NCBI GenBank assembly: GCA_944324215.1
Contig: CALUVP010000162.1
Coordinates: 1 to 53,520, forward strand
Reading direction: 5' to 3'
Length of the DNA stretch: 53,520 nt
Origin: Candidatus Gastranaerophilales bacterium
GTDB taxonomy: Bacteria > Cyanobacteriota > Vampirovibrionia > Gastranaerophilales > Gastranaerophilaceae
Shown here: one piece after another, positions 42,427 to 50,490 of the stretch
Position numbering within the stretch: the stretch's first letter is position 1
How the letters are laid out: each line of letters starts with the position of its first letter
Position numbers and translations under genes: made by a program
Notes under the pieces: generated by a model
Databases searched by the model: none
Seen by the model: only the letters and a program-made list of their open reading frames with translations
Told to the model about the DNA's origin: nothing

Positions 42427-42665
42427 TGATTACGGCAAGTTTTAATAAAAACTTTAATAATATAAAGAAATCTTTACAAAAATTTACATGATTACGACTT
42501 TAAATACAAAACTAAAAAGTCTTATGAGAAATTAAACACATATTGCCATATATAATAAACATGTCATAAATGTTAAGTTTTGTAACAATGTAAATACAAA
42601 TTGAAATTTTGAAAAATTAATATACTTTATATATACAAATGATGTAAGTAAACGAGGTACAGAGT
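42427..42665 (+). other. Divergent regulatory region
   Basis: No gene is visible. It holds site 3 of the CAATT/TACTTTATA motif for the rightward gene. A weaker, differently spaced relative (TTCTTTATATTATTAAAG, minus strand, about 42448-42465) lies before the leftward gene. GTAACAATGTAAATAC at about 42585-42600 resembles half of the rRNA upstream element. Confidence 0.4.
42603..42637 (+). promoter_or_regulatory. CAATT...TACTTTATA motif, site 3
   Basis: GAAATTTTGAAAA (42603-42615) and TACTTTATATATACA (42623-42637) are in the same 20-bp register as the other sites, upstream of the repeat protein gene. Confidence 0.5.
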
Positions 42666-43928
42666 ATGACCAGAATTAATTGTCACAGCTCACTTAAGCA
42701 TTATGAAATGTATCACTCCGGATGCGGAGGCGGAAGAAATTATGGCAGTATATTTAATACTACATATAATATTGACTGTAACGGACACAGTGGCTTCTGG
42801 GGCGGCTTCGGTTACGGCTTAGGTAATGCCTTTGGAGGACTATTTAGTGGCCTTTTCCGTGGCGGAATGAATTTTAACTGCTTCGGAATGGGTGGCTTTG
42901 GAATGGGCGGCTTCGGCTTCCCTGGTTTTGGAGGCTTCAACTTCGGCAACTTTGGAGTTCCTTCTTTAGGCGGAATCTTTGGAGATAGATCAAAAGTATC
43001 TGATAGTGAAGACAGTGAAAAAACTGAATCTAAAGAGAAAAAAGAAGCCGATGATAAAAAAGATAAAGAATGCGAGGATCCTGACAGACAAAAACTTGCA
43101 GATCACGTTGCAAGTGTCAAAACATTATTTGCTGATGAGCAAAATTTAACGCCAGACAAATTAAAAGAGTTATACAATAAAATAAAAACTGATATGGAAT
43201 CAAGTAAAGATGAGCCGCATCACACCACAACAGATTTGAAAGAATACGAATCATTATTAAATATACTAAACGACAAAGCAAAAGCCAAAGGCTGGGGCGA
43301 AATAGAAAGCGAGGACTTTGGAAAATCAAGTTCTGCAGCTACTACAGACCCAGCTGCCACAGACCCAGCGGCTACAGACCCAGCAGCTACAGACCCAGCG
43401 GCTACAGACCCAGCAGCTACAGACCCAGCTGCCACAGACCCAGCTGCCACAGACCCAGCAGCTACAGACCCAGCTGCCACAGACCCAGCTGCCACAGACC
43501 CAGCGGCTACAGACCCCGCAGCTACAGACCAAGCTGCCACAGACCCAGCGGCTACAGACCCAGCAGCTAAAAAACAGAAGTATAAAACTGGTTTTACCAA
43601 CTATGATGGTAAAACCGAACTGAAAGACGGAGATGTTATTCAAGCAACAGATGAAAGTGATGTTACAAATCCTACAAAAAATCTCGATAATAAAGTTTCA
43701 AAAATTACAAAATCATCAAGCGGTAAACATCCACAGACTATAACTATATACGATAAAAAAACAGTAATATATACATATAAAGAAACGCGAAACGGAGAAT
43801 TCATCTATTGTAGTGACCAAAGCAATCAGGAATATGTCCTACAAAAGAATTCAAATGGTAAATATGAATTAGTACAATATGAGTGGCACAAAGGTTTCGG
43901 AGAAAAAGATTGGAGTCCAGAAGAATAA
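42666..43928 (+). CDS. Glycine-rich protein with a 15-unit TDPAA repeat
   Basis: The 420-residue protein lacks a Sec signal. Residues 19-107 are Gly/Phe-rich with GFGMGGFG-type runs. Residues 108-145 are highly acidic/Lys-rich. A helical region (145-220) precedes fifteen TD(P/Q)AA units (227-301). A C-terminal domain (302-420), probably beta-rich, includes YKTGFTNYDGKTELKDGDVI. I recognise no family. Repeats of this type often act as flexible spacers in surface or secreted proteins. GAGG precedes the ATG. Promoter motif and glycine-rich N-terminus link it to the gene at 33562. Confidence 0.78.
   Translation: MTRINCHSSLKHYEMYHSGCGGGRNYGSIFNTTYNIDCNGHSGFWGGFGYGLGNAFGGLFSGLFRGGMNFNCFGMGGFGMGGFGFPGFGGFNFGNFGVPSLGGIFGDRSKVSDSEDSEKTESKEKKEADDKKDKECEDPDRQKLADHVASVKTLFADEQNLTPDKLKELYNKIKTDMESSKDEPHHTTTDLKEYESLLNILNDKAKAKGWGEIESEDFGKSSSAATTDPAATDPAATDPAATDPAATDPAATDPAATDPAATDPAATDPAATDPAATDPAATDPAATDQAATDPAATDPAAKKQKYKTGFTNYDGKTELKDGDVIQATDESDVTNPTKNLDNKVSKITKSSSGKHPQTITIYDKKTVIYTYKETRNGEFIYCSDQSNQEYVLQKNSNGKYELVQYEWHKGFGEKDWSPEE
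43344..43568 (+). repeat. 15 x 15-bp tandem repeat (ACAGACCCAGCNGCN)
   Basis: Fifteen in-frame units encode TDPAA. Unit 13 has CAA (Gln) instead of CCA. Three synonymous Ala-codon versions alternate: gct-gcc (A), gcg-gct (B), gca-gct (C). The order is A B C B C A A C A A B C A B C, so copies differ at silent sites but conserve the peptide. Confidence 0.95.
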
Positions 43929-43960
43929 AATAAACCTCCTATAAAAAGGAGGTTTATTTT
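43927..43960. terminator. Bidirectional terminator
   Basis: A perfect 13-bp stem, AAAATAAACCTCC/GGAGGTTTATTTT, with an 8-base loop, shared by the repeat protein gene and the small convergent gene. Confidence 0.9.
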
Positions 43961-44127
43961 ATAAAAACATACTTTCCTTCATAAGGCGAAGGTTCAGGTT
44001 TAACATTCTTTAAAAACTCACCCAGAGAATCAAAAGGATTAGTTATAAACATCTTCTTTTTCTCAACATGAAGAATTTCGTTTGATGATAATAATTTTGT
44101 TACCGCTTCTTCGTTAGATACTTTCAT
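43954..44127 (-). CDS. Small protein of unknown function (57 aa)
   Basis: I chose the ATG at 44127. A TTGACA-17-TAAACT promoter (44155-44183) starts transcription near 44148, downstream of two in-frame GTG codons that would otherwise extend the frame. The product (MKVSNEEAVTKLLSSNEILH and a basic/Pro-containing tail) is soluble and matches no family I know. It is divergent from rpsU and ends within the terminator at 43927-43960. Confidence 0.55.
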   Translation of the reverse strand: MKVSNEEAVTKLLSSNEILHVEKKKMFITNPFDSLGEFLKNVKPEPSPYEGKYVFIK

Positions 44128-44154
44128 ACTTCTTAATTCCGATTGAGACACCAC

Positions 44155-44183
44155 AGTTTAACATCAAGATTAAAGCCTGTCAA
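44155..44183 (-). promoter_or_regulatory. Promoter of the small leftward gene
   Basis: TTGACA (44178-44183), 17 bp, TAAACT (44155-44160). Confidence 0.55.
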
Positions 44184-44215
44184 TAGAAATACGTGCCCAT
44201 TAAATATTTACCCTC

Positions 44216-44244
44216 TTGAAAAAGAGTTTTGGTTGTTTTAATAT
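44216..44244 (+). promoter_or_regulatory. rpsU promoter (TTGAAA-17-TAATAT)
   Basis: TTGAAA (44216-44221), 17 bp, TAATAT (44239-44244), leading to an AAGGTGG ribosome site before rpsU. Confidence 0.5.
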
Positions 44245-44286
44245 AGAAGTGTTACACAAAATGCTATAAAGGTGGTGAAAATATAA

Positions 44287-44460
44287 ATGGCAGAAGTTAA
44301 AGTTGGCGAAAACGAAAGTATCGAAAGCGCTTTAAGAAGATTTAAAAAGAAAATTCAAAAAGCTGGTATTTTATCAGAAGTTAAAAAACGTGAAAGATAC
44401 GAAAAGCCAAGCGTAAAACGTAAACGCAAATCAGAAGCTGCTCGTAAGCGCAAAGTATAA
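44287..44460 (+). CDS. rpsU: Ribosomal protein bS21
   Basis: The 57-residue basic protein [20 protein letters not shown] followed by [20 protein letters not shown] is a classical S21, with an Arg/Lys-rich tail ([14 protein letters not shown]). It belongs to the small subunit and helps initiation near the anti-Shine-Dalgarno end of 16S rRNA. AAGGTGG lies 13 bp upstream of the ATG. It is monocistronic, between its own promoter and an intrinsic terminator. Confidence 0.96.
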   Translation: MAEVKVGENESIESALRRFKKKIQKAGILSEVKKRERYEKPSVKRKRKSEAARKRKV

Positions 44461-44469
44461 AAAAAACGG

Positions 44470-44496
44470 CCTGTCAGAAGACAGGTTGTTTTTTTG
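44470..44496 (+). terminator. rpsU terminator
   Basis: CCTGTC-AGAA-GACAGG followed by TTGTTTTTTT. Confidence 0.88.
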
Positions 44497-44519
44497 TAAA
44501 ACTATTTTTAAATTCCCTC

Positions 44520-44548
44520 TTGAAAATATGGTATGTTTATTTTAGAAT
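44520..44548 (+). promoter_or_regulatory. tRNA-Cys promoter (TTGAAA-17-TAGAAT)
   Basis: TTGAAA (44520-44525), 17 bp, TAGAAT (44543-44548). The start is predicted a few bases before the tRNA. Confidence 0.65.
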
Positions 44549-44557
44549 TGGACGTAC

Positions 44558-44628
44558 GGCGACATGGCCAAGTGGTAAGGCAGAAGCCTGCAAAGCTTTT
44601 ATCCCCAGTTCGAATCTGGGTGTCGCCT
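44558..44628 (+). tRNA. tRNA-Cys (anticodon GCA)
   Basis: Acceptor GGCGACA/TGTCGCC, anticodon arm GAAGC-CTGCAAA-GCTTT (GCA), T arm CCCAG-TTCGAAT-CTGGG, discriminator T as expected for Cys. CCA is not encoded; a T run follows directly and may end transcription. Confidence 0.96.
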
Positions 44629-44683
44629 TTTTTTATTGTTAAATCAGCCTTTGGCTTACAAAGTATCACAAATCAAGAATTGC

Positions 44684-46069
44684 ATGGAAAATATAGAATT
44701 AAAACACTTTTGGGAGCAAGTTAAGGAAGAGTTGTTGGGTGTTTTGCCTGAAAATGCTCATCCTTGGATTTATCCTTTGGAAATTTCCGGATATGATAAG
44801 GGTGTTCTTACCGTGGTTACGGGACAAATGATGGGAAGAGATATTTTAAGACGCAATTACTATGATTTGATAACAGAAGCTCTTGTTCGAATTTCTGGAG
44901 ATAAAGATTCAAGATTTGTTATAATTTATGATGAAAATGCCGCTAAAACATTAAAAAAAGAATCTGAGAAACTTAACACAAAAATCTCTGATAAGACTCT
45001 GAAAGAACAGGCTCTTGAAAATTTATCCAACATGCAATCAGCTGCAAATTTGAATTTGAAATATAAATTTGAAAATTTTGTAGTTGGTGAGAGTAATAAA
45101 TTTGCTTACTCTGCAGCTATGGCAGTTGCTAAAAACCCTGCTGGCAAATACAATCCTTTATTTATATATGGCAATTCTGGACTGGGAAAAACTCACTTAA
45201 TGCAAGCTATCGGACATTACATTATTTTTAATAATCCAAAGCTTAAAGTTAAGTATACAAAAACTGAAGATTACGTAAATGACTATATTTCAAACAGTCG
45301 TAAAACTAATAATAACATAGAAAACATGTCAAAATTTAATCGTAAATATACTAATATAGATGTTATTTTGATTGATGATATCCAGTTCATAGAATCAAAA
45401 ATCAAATCAATGGAAAATTTACAATATACTTTTGATAACTTATACAATAAGGGTAAACAAATTGTTATAACGTCAGACAGAGTTCCAAAGGATATTCCAA
45501 CACTTACAGCAGCTTTGTGTTCAAGATTTGAGATGGGCTTGATGTTAGAATTAACACCCCCTGATATTGAAACCAGATTTGAAATTATAAAAAAACTTGC
45601 TGATAACAATGACTTAAAATATGATGAAGAAGCCTTATTGTACATTGCAAAGAATTTTATTAACAATGTAAGAGAGCTTGAAGGAGCATTTACAAAAGTT
45701 TGCGCTTATGCAGAAATTTCAGAACAACCACTTACACTTAAACTTGCTAAAGAGGTTCTAAAGTGTGACAATAATAATGATGAAATAAACTTTGATCAAA
45801 TCGCAAGGGTTACGGCAAGTTATTTTAATATAGATGTAGAAGATCTGAAAGGAACAGCAAGAGGTCAGAAGGTTTCTTTTGCAAGACATTTAGCAATTTA
45901 TTTATGCAGAGAAATTACAAACCAAAGTTTCGTGAATATATCAAAATATTTCAACAAAAAGCATACTACTATAATGTTTGCGTATGAAAAAATAAGAAAA
46001 GAAAAAGACACAAACAAAGAAATTACAAATTCCATAAGAGAAATTAGACAAGCGTTGAAAGTTTTATAG
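44684..46069 (+). CDS. dnaA: Chromosomal replication initiator DnaA
   Basis: It binds oriC and opens DNA for helicase loading. Domain I covers about 1-90 (LKHFWEQVKEELLGVLPENA). The AAA+ domain has Walker A GNSGLGKTH and Walker B VILIDDIQF. The C-terminal DNA-binding domain has the signature ARHLAIYLCREI and KKHTTIMFAYEKI. From the ATG at 44684 it is 461 residues, normal length; an in-frame start at 44636 would only add residues encoded from the tRNA flank. No DnaA-box cluster, dnaN or recF adjoins it, so the origin is probably elsewhere. Confidence 0.96.
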   Translation: MENIELKHFWEQVKEELLGVLPENAHPWIYPLEISGYDKGVLTVVTGQMMGRDILRRNYYDLITEALVRISGDKDSRFVIIYDENAAKTLKKESEKLNTKISDKTLKEQALENLSNMQSAANLNLKYKFENFVVGESNKFAYSAAMAVAKNPAGKYNPLFIYGNSGLGKTHLMQAIGHYIIFNNPKLKVKYTKTEDYVNDYISNSRKTNNNIENMSKFNRKYTNIDVILIDDIQFIESKIKSMENLQYTFDNLYNKGKQIVITSDRVPKDIPTLTAALCSRFEMGLMLELTPPDIETRFEIIKKLADNNDLKYDEEALLYIAKNFINNVRELEGAFTKVCAYAEISEQPLTLKLAKEVLKCDNNNDEINFDQIARVTASYFNIDVEDLKGTARGQKVSFARHLAIYLCREITNQSFVNISKYFNKKHTTIMFAYEKIRKEKDTNKEITNSIREIRQALKVL

Positions 46070-46174
46070 CCTAACGGGATACTCGTTTTCACAAAAATTT
46101 TATGATAAATAATAAGTGTAAGGAGTTGATTAGAGAAAGTATTCTTTAATCTTAGATGAAGGATAACAAATAAG

Positions 46175-47215
46175 ATGTTAGACAATATCAAGCACTTAAT
46201 TTTACTAAAATCCATTGATAAAGATATTTCAGAAAGGGAATATGAAATAGCTTTAGACAAACTAAATTTTCTAATTAAAGAAGAGTTTAAACTCTCTGAA
46301 ACATTCTTAAAAAGAGGAAAACTTTGTCACAAACTACTAATGTATGAAGATGCGTATTCCGATTTTACTTACATTATAACCCATTGTGCCAAAAAAAAAG
46401 AAGCATATTACGAGAGATTAAACCTTAATATTGAGATGTCTAATTTTTATGAAGCTATACTTGATGCAAACAAAATTCTAAGTTGGGATCCAGATAATTT
46501 CAATATTAAAAGAATTAAATTTCTATCTTACGTATTTTCCTCTCAAGAAGAGATTGCTAAAAACTTTATTTTAAGCCTATTTGACTTCAATAAGTATAAA
46601 ACAATTCAATTTATTTTCCAAGAAGTAGCAATTTTACTTTCAGCAGACGAATTGGCAAAAGGATTAAAACTTTTACAAGTTATTGATATGATAGATAAAG
46701 ATAATCCTATCAAACTCTTAAAAGAAGCCAGTATATATGAACTTGCAGGTAAAAACGAGAGAAAAGATGAAATTATAAAAAAGCTCGACTCAGTTTTTCC
46801 AAAATACTTCATCTCTCATTTTAGATTTACAGACATGTATCAAGACAAGGATTTGATGGAAATTTGTTTTCTATTAGAGCTTAGAATATTCGATAAACAG
46901 AATTTATTTGCATACCCTATGAAAATACTTGAAGGATATAAAAATCATATTGAAGGACATATTATAGATTCTAAAGAATGTTTTGAAAAAGCTGTAGAAA
47001 TTAATCCACAAAAACCTGAGGGATACGTACTTCTAGCACAAACACTTCAGTTAATGTCAGGATATGATAACCCTGAATATATGAAAGATGCTGAAAAAAA
47101 TTACAAAATTGCTATGGATATATACCAAAAAGAAAGCTTGAACGATAAAGCAGAAGAAATGAGACGGCAAATCAAACATATTCACTCAGGCGCAAATATT
47201 TACAGCTATAAATAA
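46175..47215 (+). CDS. TPR-repeat protein
   Basis: The 346-residue cytoplasmic protein has TPR-like helices through most of its length, e.g. AYSDFTYIITHC and FYEAILDANKILSWDPDNFN early, and SKECFEKAVEINPQKPEGYV near 270-290. No signal or membrane segment is present. Partner unknown. It follows dnaA by 105 bp. Its stop abuts the nadE stop with no base between, so the two transcripts must overlap or rely on factor-dependent termination. Confidence 0.8.
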   Translation: MLDNIKHLILLKSIDKDISEREYEIALDKLNFLIKEEFKLSETFLKRGKLCHKLLMYEDAYSDFTYIITHCAKKKEAYYERLNLNIEMSNFYEAILDANKILSWDPDNFNIKRIKFLSYVFSSQEEIAKNFILSLFDFNKYKTIQFIFQEVAILLSADELAKGLKLLQVIDMIDKDNPIKLLKEASIYELAGKNERKDEIIKKLDSVFPKYFISHFRFTDMYQDKDLMEICFLLELRIFDKQNLFAYPMKILEGYKNHIEGHIIDSKECFEKAVEINPQKPEGYVLLAQTLQLMSGYDNPEYMKDAEKNYKIAMDIYQKESLNDKAEEMRRQIKHIHSGANIYSYK

Positions 47216-49204
47216 TTAAGACTCCTCCAAAACTAATTTTACAGTTTCATCATTTACACCTTTATAATTAATTTTTGCAGATGTAATTGGTTGCCTATAA
47301 TCATATTTGTTAATAGAGCGCGATTCCACGATTACTGAAGGTGGTAGAATTGACCATTTATAAAGAGCTGTTGACATCCTCCTAAAAAATTTATCAATCC
47401 ACTCAGTCTTTTGCTCAATTGAAACTTCATTATGGGTTTCATATACAAATTTTGTTTGTAATAAATCCTGATAACCTTCATTTTTATTTTCCACTCTCCA
47501 AATAATTTCATCAAGAAATTCGTAAGGCATAAGAGCATCTTCAGCTATTAGTGGCTTACCGGTTTTAGGATCAATAGCAAGTTCTGCTCCAGGTTTTTTA
47601 AGTATTATTGACTCCGGTATAGCGTTTTTTTGTTCTCGATTTGCATTCAACCATCTTGCAAACGCAAATAATTTTGTTTTAGGAACATCCGCAATCGGCG
47701 CAAAACCTCCTGACATATCACCGTTTATGGTAGCATAACCCATATAGAGTTCTGACTTATCAGATGTTGCAATAGGAATACAAGAAGAAAATTCGTTACT
47801 TATTCCCCAAAGAAACATCGCTCTTGATCTCGCCTGAATATTATCCGGAGTAAATGACGTTTTATAACGTCCATCCCACGTTGTTTCCAGCGTTTTAAAT
47901 AAATTATTCAAACACTCAGTAGTTGTATCAATCATCGGTCTTATTGAAGCTTCTGTAAAATTTATTCCAAGATTATGAGCAAGCTTTTCAGCATCAGACT
48001 TGCTTTCTTTACTCGTAATATGAGATGGCATTGATATTCCAAAAACATTTTCTTTACCAATAGCATCAGCCATAAGTACGGCGCATACTGTTGAATCCAA
48101 GCCGCCAGAGAGTCCTAAAACAGCTCTTTTAAAACCACACTTCTTAAAATAATCTCTTATTCCTTGAATTATAGTTTTGTAAGTTCTCTCTAGATCAGAT
48201 TCATATTCAAGTGTGAAAACTTTTTGTTCAGTTAATGACTTATCCAGCCCTTTAGTCAGTGGATAAATTTTACCTATTCCCTTTTTAGGATTAACTATCA
48301 AAAACTGTTCTTCAAAAGATTTAGCTCTTGCTATAAGTTCTCCATTTGAGCCAAAGACTCTACTTGAACCGTCAAAAGAGCTATTATCAATTGCGCCGAC
48401 TTGATTTACATATACAATAGGTGTTTTATATTTTTTTGCAATAAATGAAAGCATATTATGCTTTAATTGTTCTTTTTTAGCTCTAGTAGGAGAAGCTGAA
48501 CAATTTATAAAAATTTCAGGATTTTCTTGTGCAAGCTCCTCTATAGGATCCTTTTCATAAAGATGTTTTTCGAAAAACTCCTTATTGTTCCAACAATCCT
48601 CACATATCGAAATCCCATATTTTTCATATATTTTTGAAACTTCTTGAATACTGTCCTTATCAAAACAACCTAAAGTTTCTGCAGGCTGTACACCTACGAC
48701 AGGAGAAGGTTCAATATATCTGTAATCATTGAACTCAGAATAATTTGGAAGAAGCGATTTTCTTACAATTCCTTGTATCTTTCCATCTCTTAAAATCGCC
48801 ACAGAATTAAAGTATTTTTTACCCTCGGCAGCTTTTTTTCTAGGCTCTACAAAGCCAACAAGAGCAGTAGTCCCGAGCGTAATTTTTGCAAGGCCTTTTA
48901 ACCACTTAATGTTTTCTTCAACAATTATAGGATGTCTGTCAATTGTATCTTCTATAGGATACCCCATAAGCGCCAATTCCGGAAAAACAACACAATCCAA
49001 TCCTATTCTAGAAGCATATTTAATATATTTTGCTATTTTTTTTGCATTATATTCTATATTACCGGCAATGGGGTTAATCTGTGCCATACCAATGTATCCG
49101 CCCTCTAATACTATGCGTCTTAAGCCATCTATAATATTTTGCGGTACATCTTCCCCATTAGAAAACCTTTTATCTACTATTTCTGACAGCTCATACAAAT
49201 TCAT
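47216..49204 (-). CDS. nadE: Glutamine-dependent NAD+ synthetase
   Basis: It amidates deamido-NAD to NAD, taking ammonia from glutamine. The N-terminal nitrilase-type glutaminase has the Glu-Lys-Cys triad in FPELALMGYP, RKSLLPNYSEF and SICEDCWN. The synthetase domain has the ATP loop LGLSGGLDST and later DKSELYMGYAT. I chose ATG 49204 (662 aa), 8 bp after AGAGG, over a TTG at 49210. The promoter TTGCAA-17-TATAAT lies at 49224-49252. Confidence 0.95.
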   Translation of the reverse strand: MNLYELSEIVDKRFSNGEDVPQNIIDGLRRIVLEGGYIGMAQINPIAGNIEYNAKKIAKYIKYASRIGLDCVVFPELALMGYPIEDTIDRHPIIVEENIKWLKGLAKITLGTTALVGFVEPRKKAAEGKKYFNSVAILRDGKIQGIVRKSLLPNYSEFNDYRYIEPSPVVGVQPAETLGCFDKDSIQEVSKIYEKYGISICEDCWNNKEFFEKHLYEKDPIEELAQENPEIFINCSASPTRAKKEQLKHNMLSFIAKKYKTPIVYVNQVGAIDNSSFDGSSRVFGSNGELIARAKSFEEQFLIVNPKKGIGKIYPLTKGLDKSLTEQKVFTLEYESDLERTYKTIIQGIRDYFKKCGFKRAVLGLSGGLDSTVCAVLMADAIGKENVFGISMPSHITSKESKSDAEKLAHNLGINFTEASIRPMIDTTTECLNNLFKTLETTWDGRYKTSFTPDNIQARSRAMFLWGISNEFSSCIPIATSDKSELYMGYATINGDMSGGFAPIADVPKTKLFAFARWLNANREQKNAIPESIILKKPGAELAIDPKTGKPLIAEDALMPYEFLDEIIWRVENKNEGYQDLLQTKFVYETHNEVSIEQKTEWIDKFFRRMSTALYKWSILPPSVIVESRSINKYDYRQPITSAKINYKGVNDETVKLVLEES

Positions 49205-49223
49205 TATCAAACCTCTTTGAGCA

Positions 49224-49252
49224 ATTATACATTACATATAACGTAATTGCAA
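49224..49252 (-). promoter_or_regulatory. nadE promoter (TTGCAA-17-TATAAT)
   Basis: TTGCAA (49247-49252), 17 bp, consensus TATAAT (49224-49229), followed by a short leader with AGAGG. Confidence 0.7.
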
Positions 49253-49254
49253 AA

Positions 49255-50121
49255 TTATAAATTATCGTTCTTTTGTGAATGAACAAAATCTCTAATTTTG
49301 TTTCCTGCCCAAGCTGCTAAACCTGCAATTATAGGTATTGCACAATAAGCTATTGCAGATAATTTATTTACTTTTTTTACTTTCTGAAGCAACGGTCCTT
49401 GAACTCCTACTTCACTAGCTAATTTAACACCACCTATATTTGCAATACATTCTTCTATGGCAAGTGGAGCTGTACTCATTGCAGTTAATAATCCGCAATT
49501 ATTTTTTATAAAATCTGCACAACCTTCTTTTTCCTTGTCATCTTTTTTATTTGTCAACATTGCCGTTGCTGAAATCACAAGTGGTGCAAATATAGCTAGC
49601 GGATCCCTTATTTTGGATAAAATCTTTATTGCAGGATTTTTAGAAATACTATTCAACTTATGCTGTATTTCATGAAAAGCAGATATACCAAATTTATCAA
49701 AATTACATATTATGGCATTTTTTTGAGGATAATAAAAAGCATTTTTACCGTCTATCGTTTGTTTAAATGTTTTATAAGTACCATTATTTTCAACTCGCAA
49801 AATGTGATATATTAGTTTTTCTAATTTTGAACAATATATAGGCTCTATATCAAGTTTTTTTGCCATTTTCGCAGCATTGTCTTTGTTTAAATCAATGATA
49901 TCAAGTTTTCCATAAAGATTATTTTTAAATATAGCATTTTGAACGTACTTCTTTACATTTTCACTCTGTGAATTTTCTAATTTACTTTTCACAAAAATAT
50001 TAATAGGCTTATTCAAACATTTTTTTAAATAAACCTCACTTTCCCAGCCTGCTGCAACTGCCGCACAGCTTAAAAAAGTATTGTATACATCCTTTGTATC
50101 ATAATCAATCGTACTTACCAT
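49255..50121 (-). CDS. Membrane protein with HExxH zinc-protease-like motif
   Basis: The 288-residue protein carries FHEIQHKLN near residues 150-158, an HExxH motif following a predicted beta strand (NAIICNFDKFGISA), as in gluzincin-type metalloproteases. Hydrophobic segments follow at about 172-190, 213-228 and 255-275; EECIANIGG (around 225-233) could supply a third ligand. No Sec signal is present. I recognise no named family. The N-terminal half has eight or nine lysine-rich helices of unknown role. Protease activity is inferred from one motif. Confidence 0.68.
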   Translation of the reverse strand: MVSTIDYDTKDVYNTFLSCAAVAAGWESEVYLKKCLNKPINIFVKSKLENSQSENVKKYVQNAIFKNNLYGKLDIIDLNKDNAAKMAKKLDIEPIYCSKLEKLIYHILRVENNGTYKTFKQTIDGKNAFYYPQKNAIICNFDKFGISAFHEIQHKLNSISKNPAIKILSKIRDPLAIFAPLVISATAMLTNKKDDKEKEGCADFIKNNCGLLTAMSTAPLAIEECIANIGGVKLASEVGVQGPLLQKVKKVNKLSAIAYCAIPIIAGLAAWAGNKIRDFVHSQKNDNL

Positions 50122-50455
50122 ATAGACTTTAATTCCCCATATTATTAATAAAAATATTTTTTTTTGATAATTGCTTTAAAAAATTGTTTTATTAAGTTTT
50201 ATAAATAAAAAAAGAAACAAAAAATAAATTCAGGAGTTTTAAATTAATAAAAGGATTATATTAAAATTAAATCTAAATTCACAAAAGCCATTTTACCAAT
50301 TGCATTAAAAACTAATGTTTCTGCATAAATAAAAGTTGCAATAATGAAACACAACCTGAAATCCTTAATAAATATGACAAAAAAGAATGCTTGGAAAGAA
50401 TTGAAAAAGCATCCTATATGCTCAAAACATATGGTAAGATTTTATCAGGAAATTA
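50122..50455 (+). other. Low-complexity AT-rich gap with possible gene remnant
   Basis: The gap is very AT-rich. It holds AAAGGA at about 50250, a 22-codon open stretch without a start codon (50260-50327), and the beginning of a 48-codon frame listed separately. Its left end carries the upstream region of the HExxH gene, with poly-A and poly-T runs. Confidence 0.4.
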
Positions 50456-50490
50456 TTAATATCCATGTCCTAAATCAGCAGAGTTATTAA
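50344..50490 (+). pseudogene. Short open frame, possible decayed gene (48 codons)
   Basis: It encodes MKHNLKSLINMTKKNAWKEL and continues to HVLNQQSY, ending inside the 3' end of the kdsC-like gene on the other strand. There is no ribosome site and no recognised family. A stop-interrupted open stretch lies just upstream in the same direction. It is either a remnant or chance; low confidence. Confidence 0.2.

Noticed and set aside
43344-43568. CRISPR array
   Set aside because: The units are contiguous 15-bp in-frame repeats with no unique spacers.
43220-43643. Long open frames in other phases through the TDPAA array
   Set aside because: A 15-bp repeat keeps every frame open. Only the TDPAA frame has a ribosome site, promoter and continuous flanking coding sequence.
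43929-44683. Replication origin next to dnaA
   Set aside because: The interval is filled by rpsU, a small gene and tRNA-Cys. No TTATCCACA-type boxes occur, and dnaN and recF are not adjacent.
50140-50173. A fifth CAATT/TACTTTATA site upstream of the HExxH gene
   Set aside because: CAATT and TATTTTTATT are present but 17 rather than 19 bp apart and diverged, so not counted with the four good sites.
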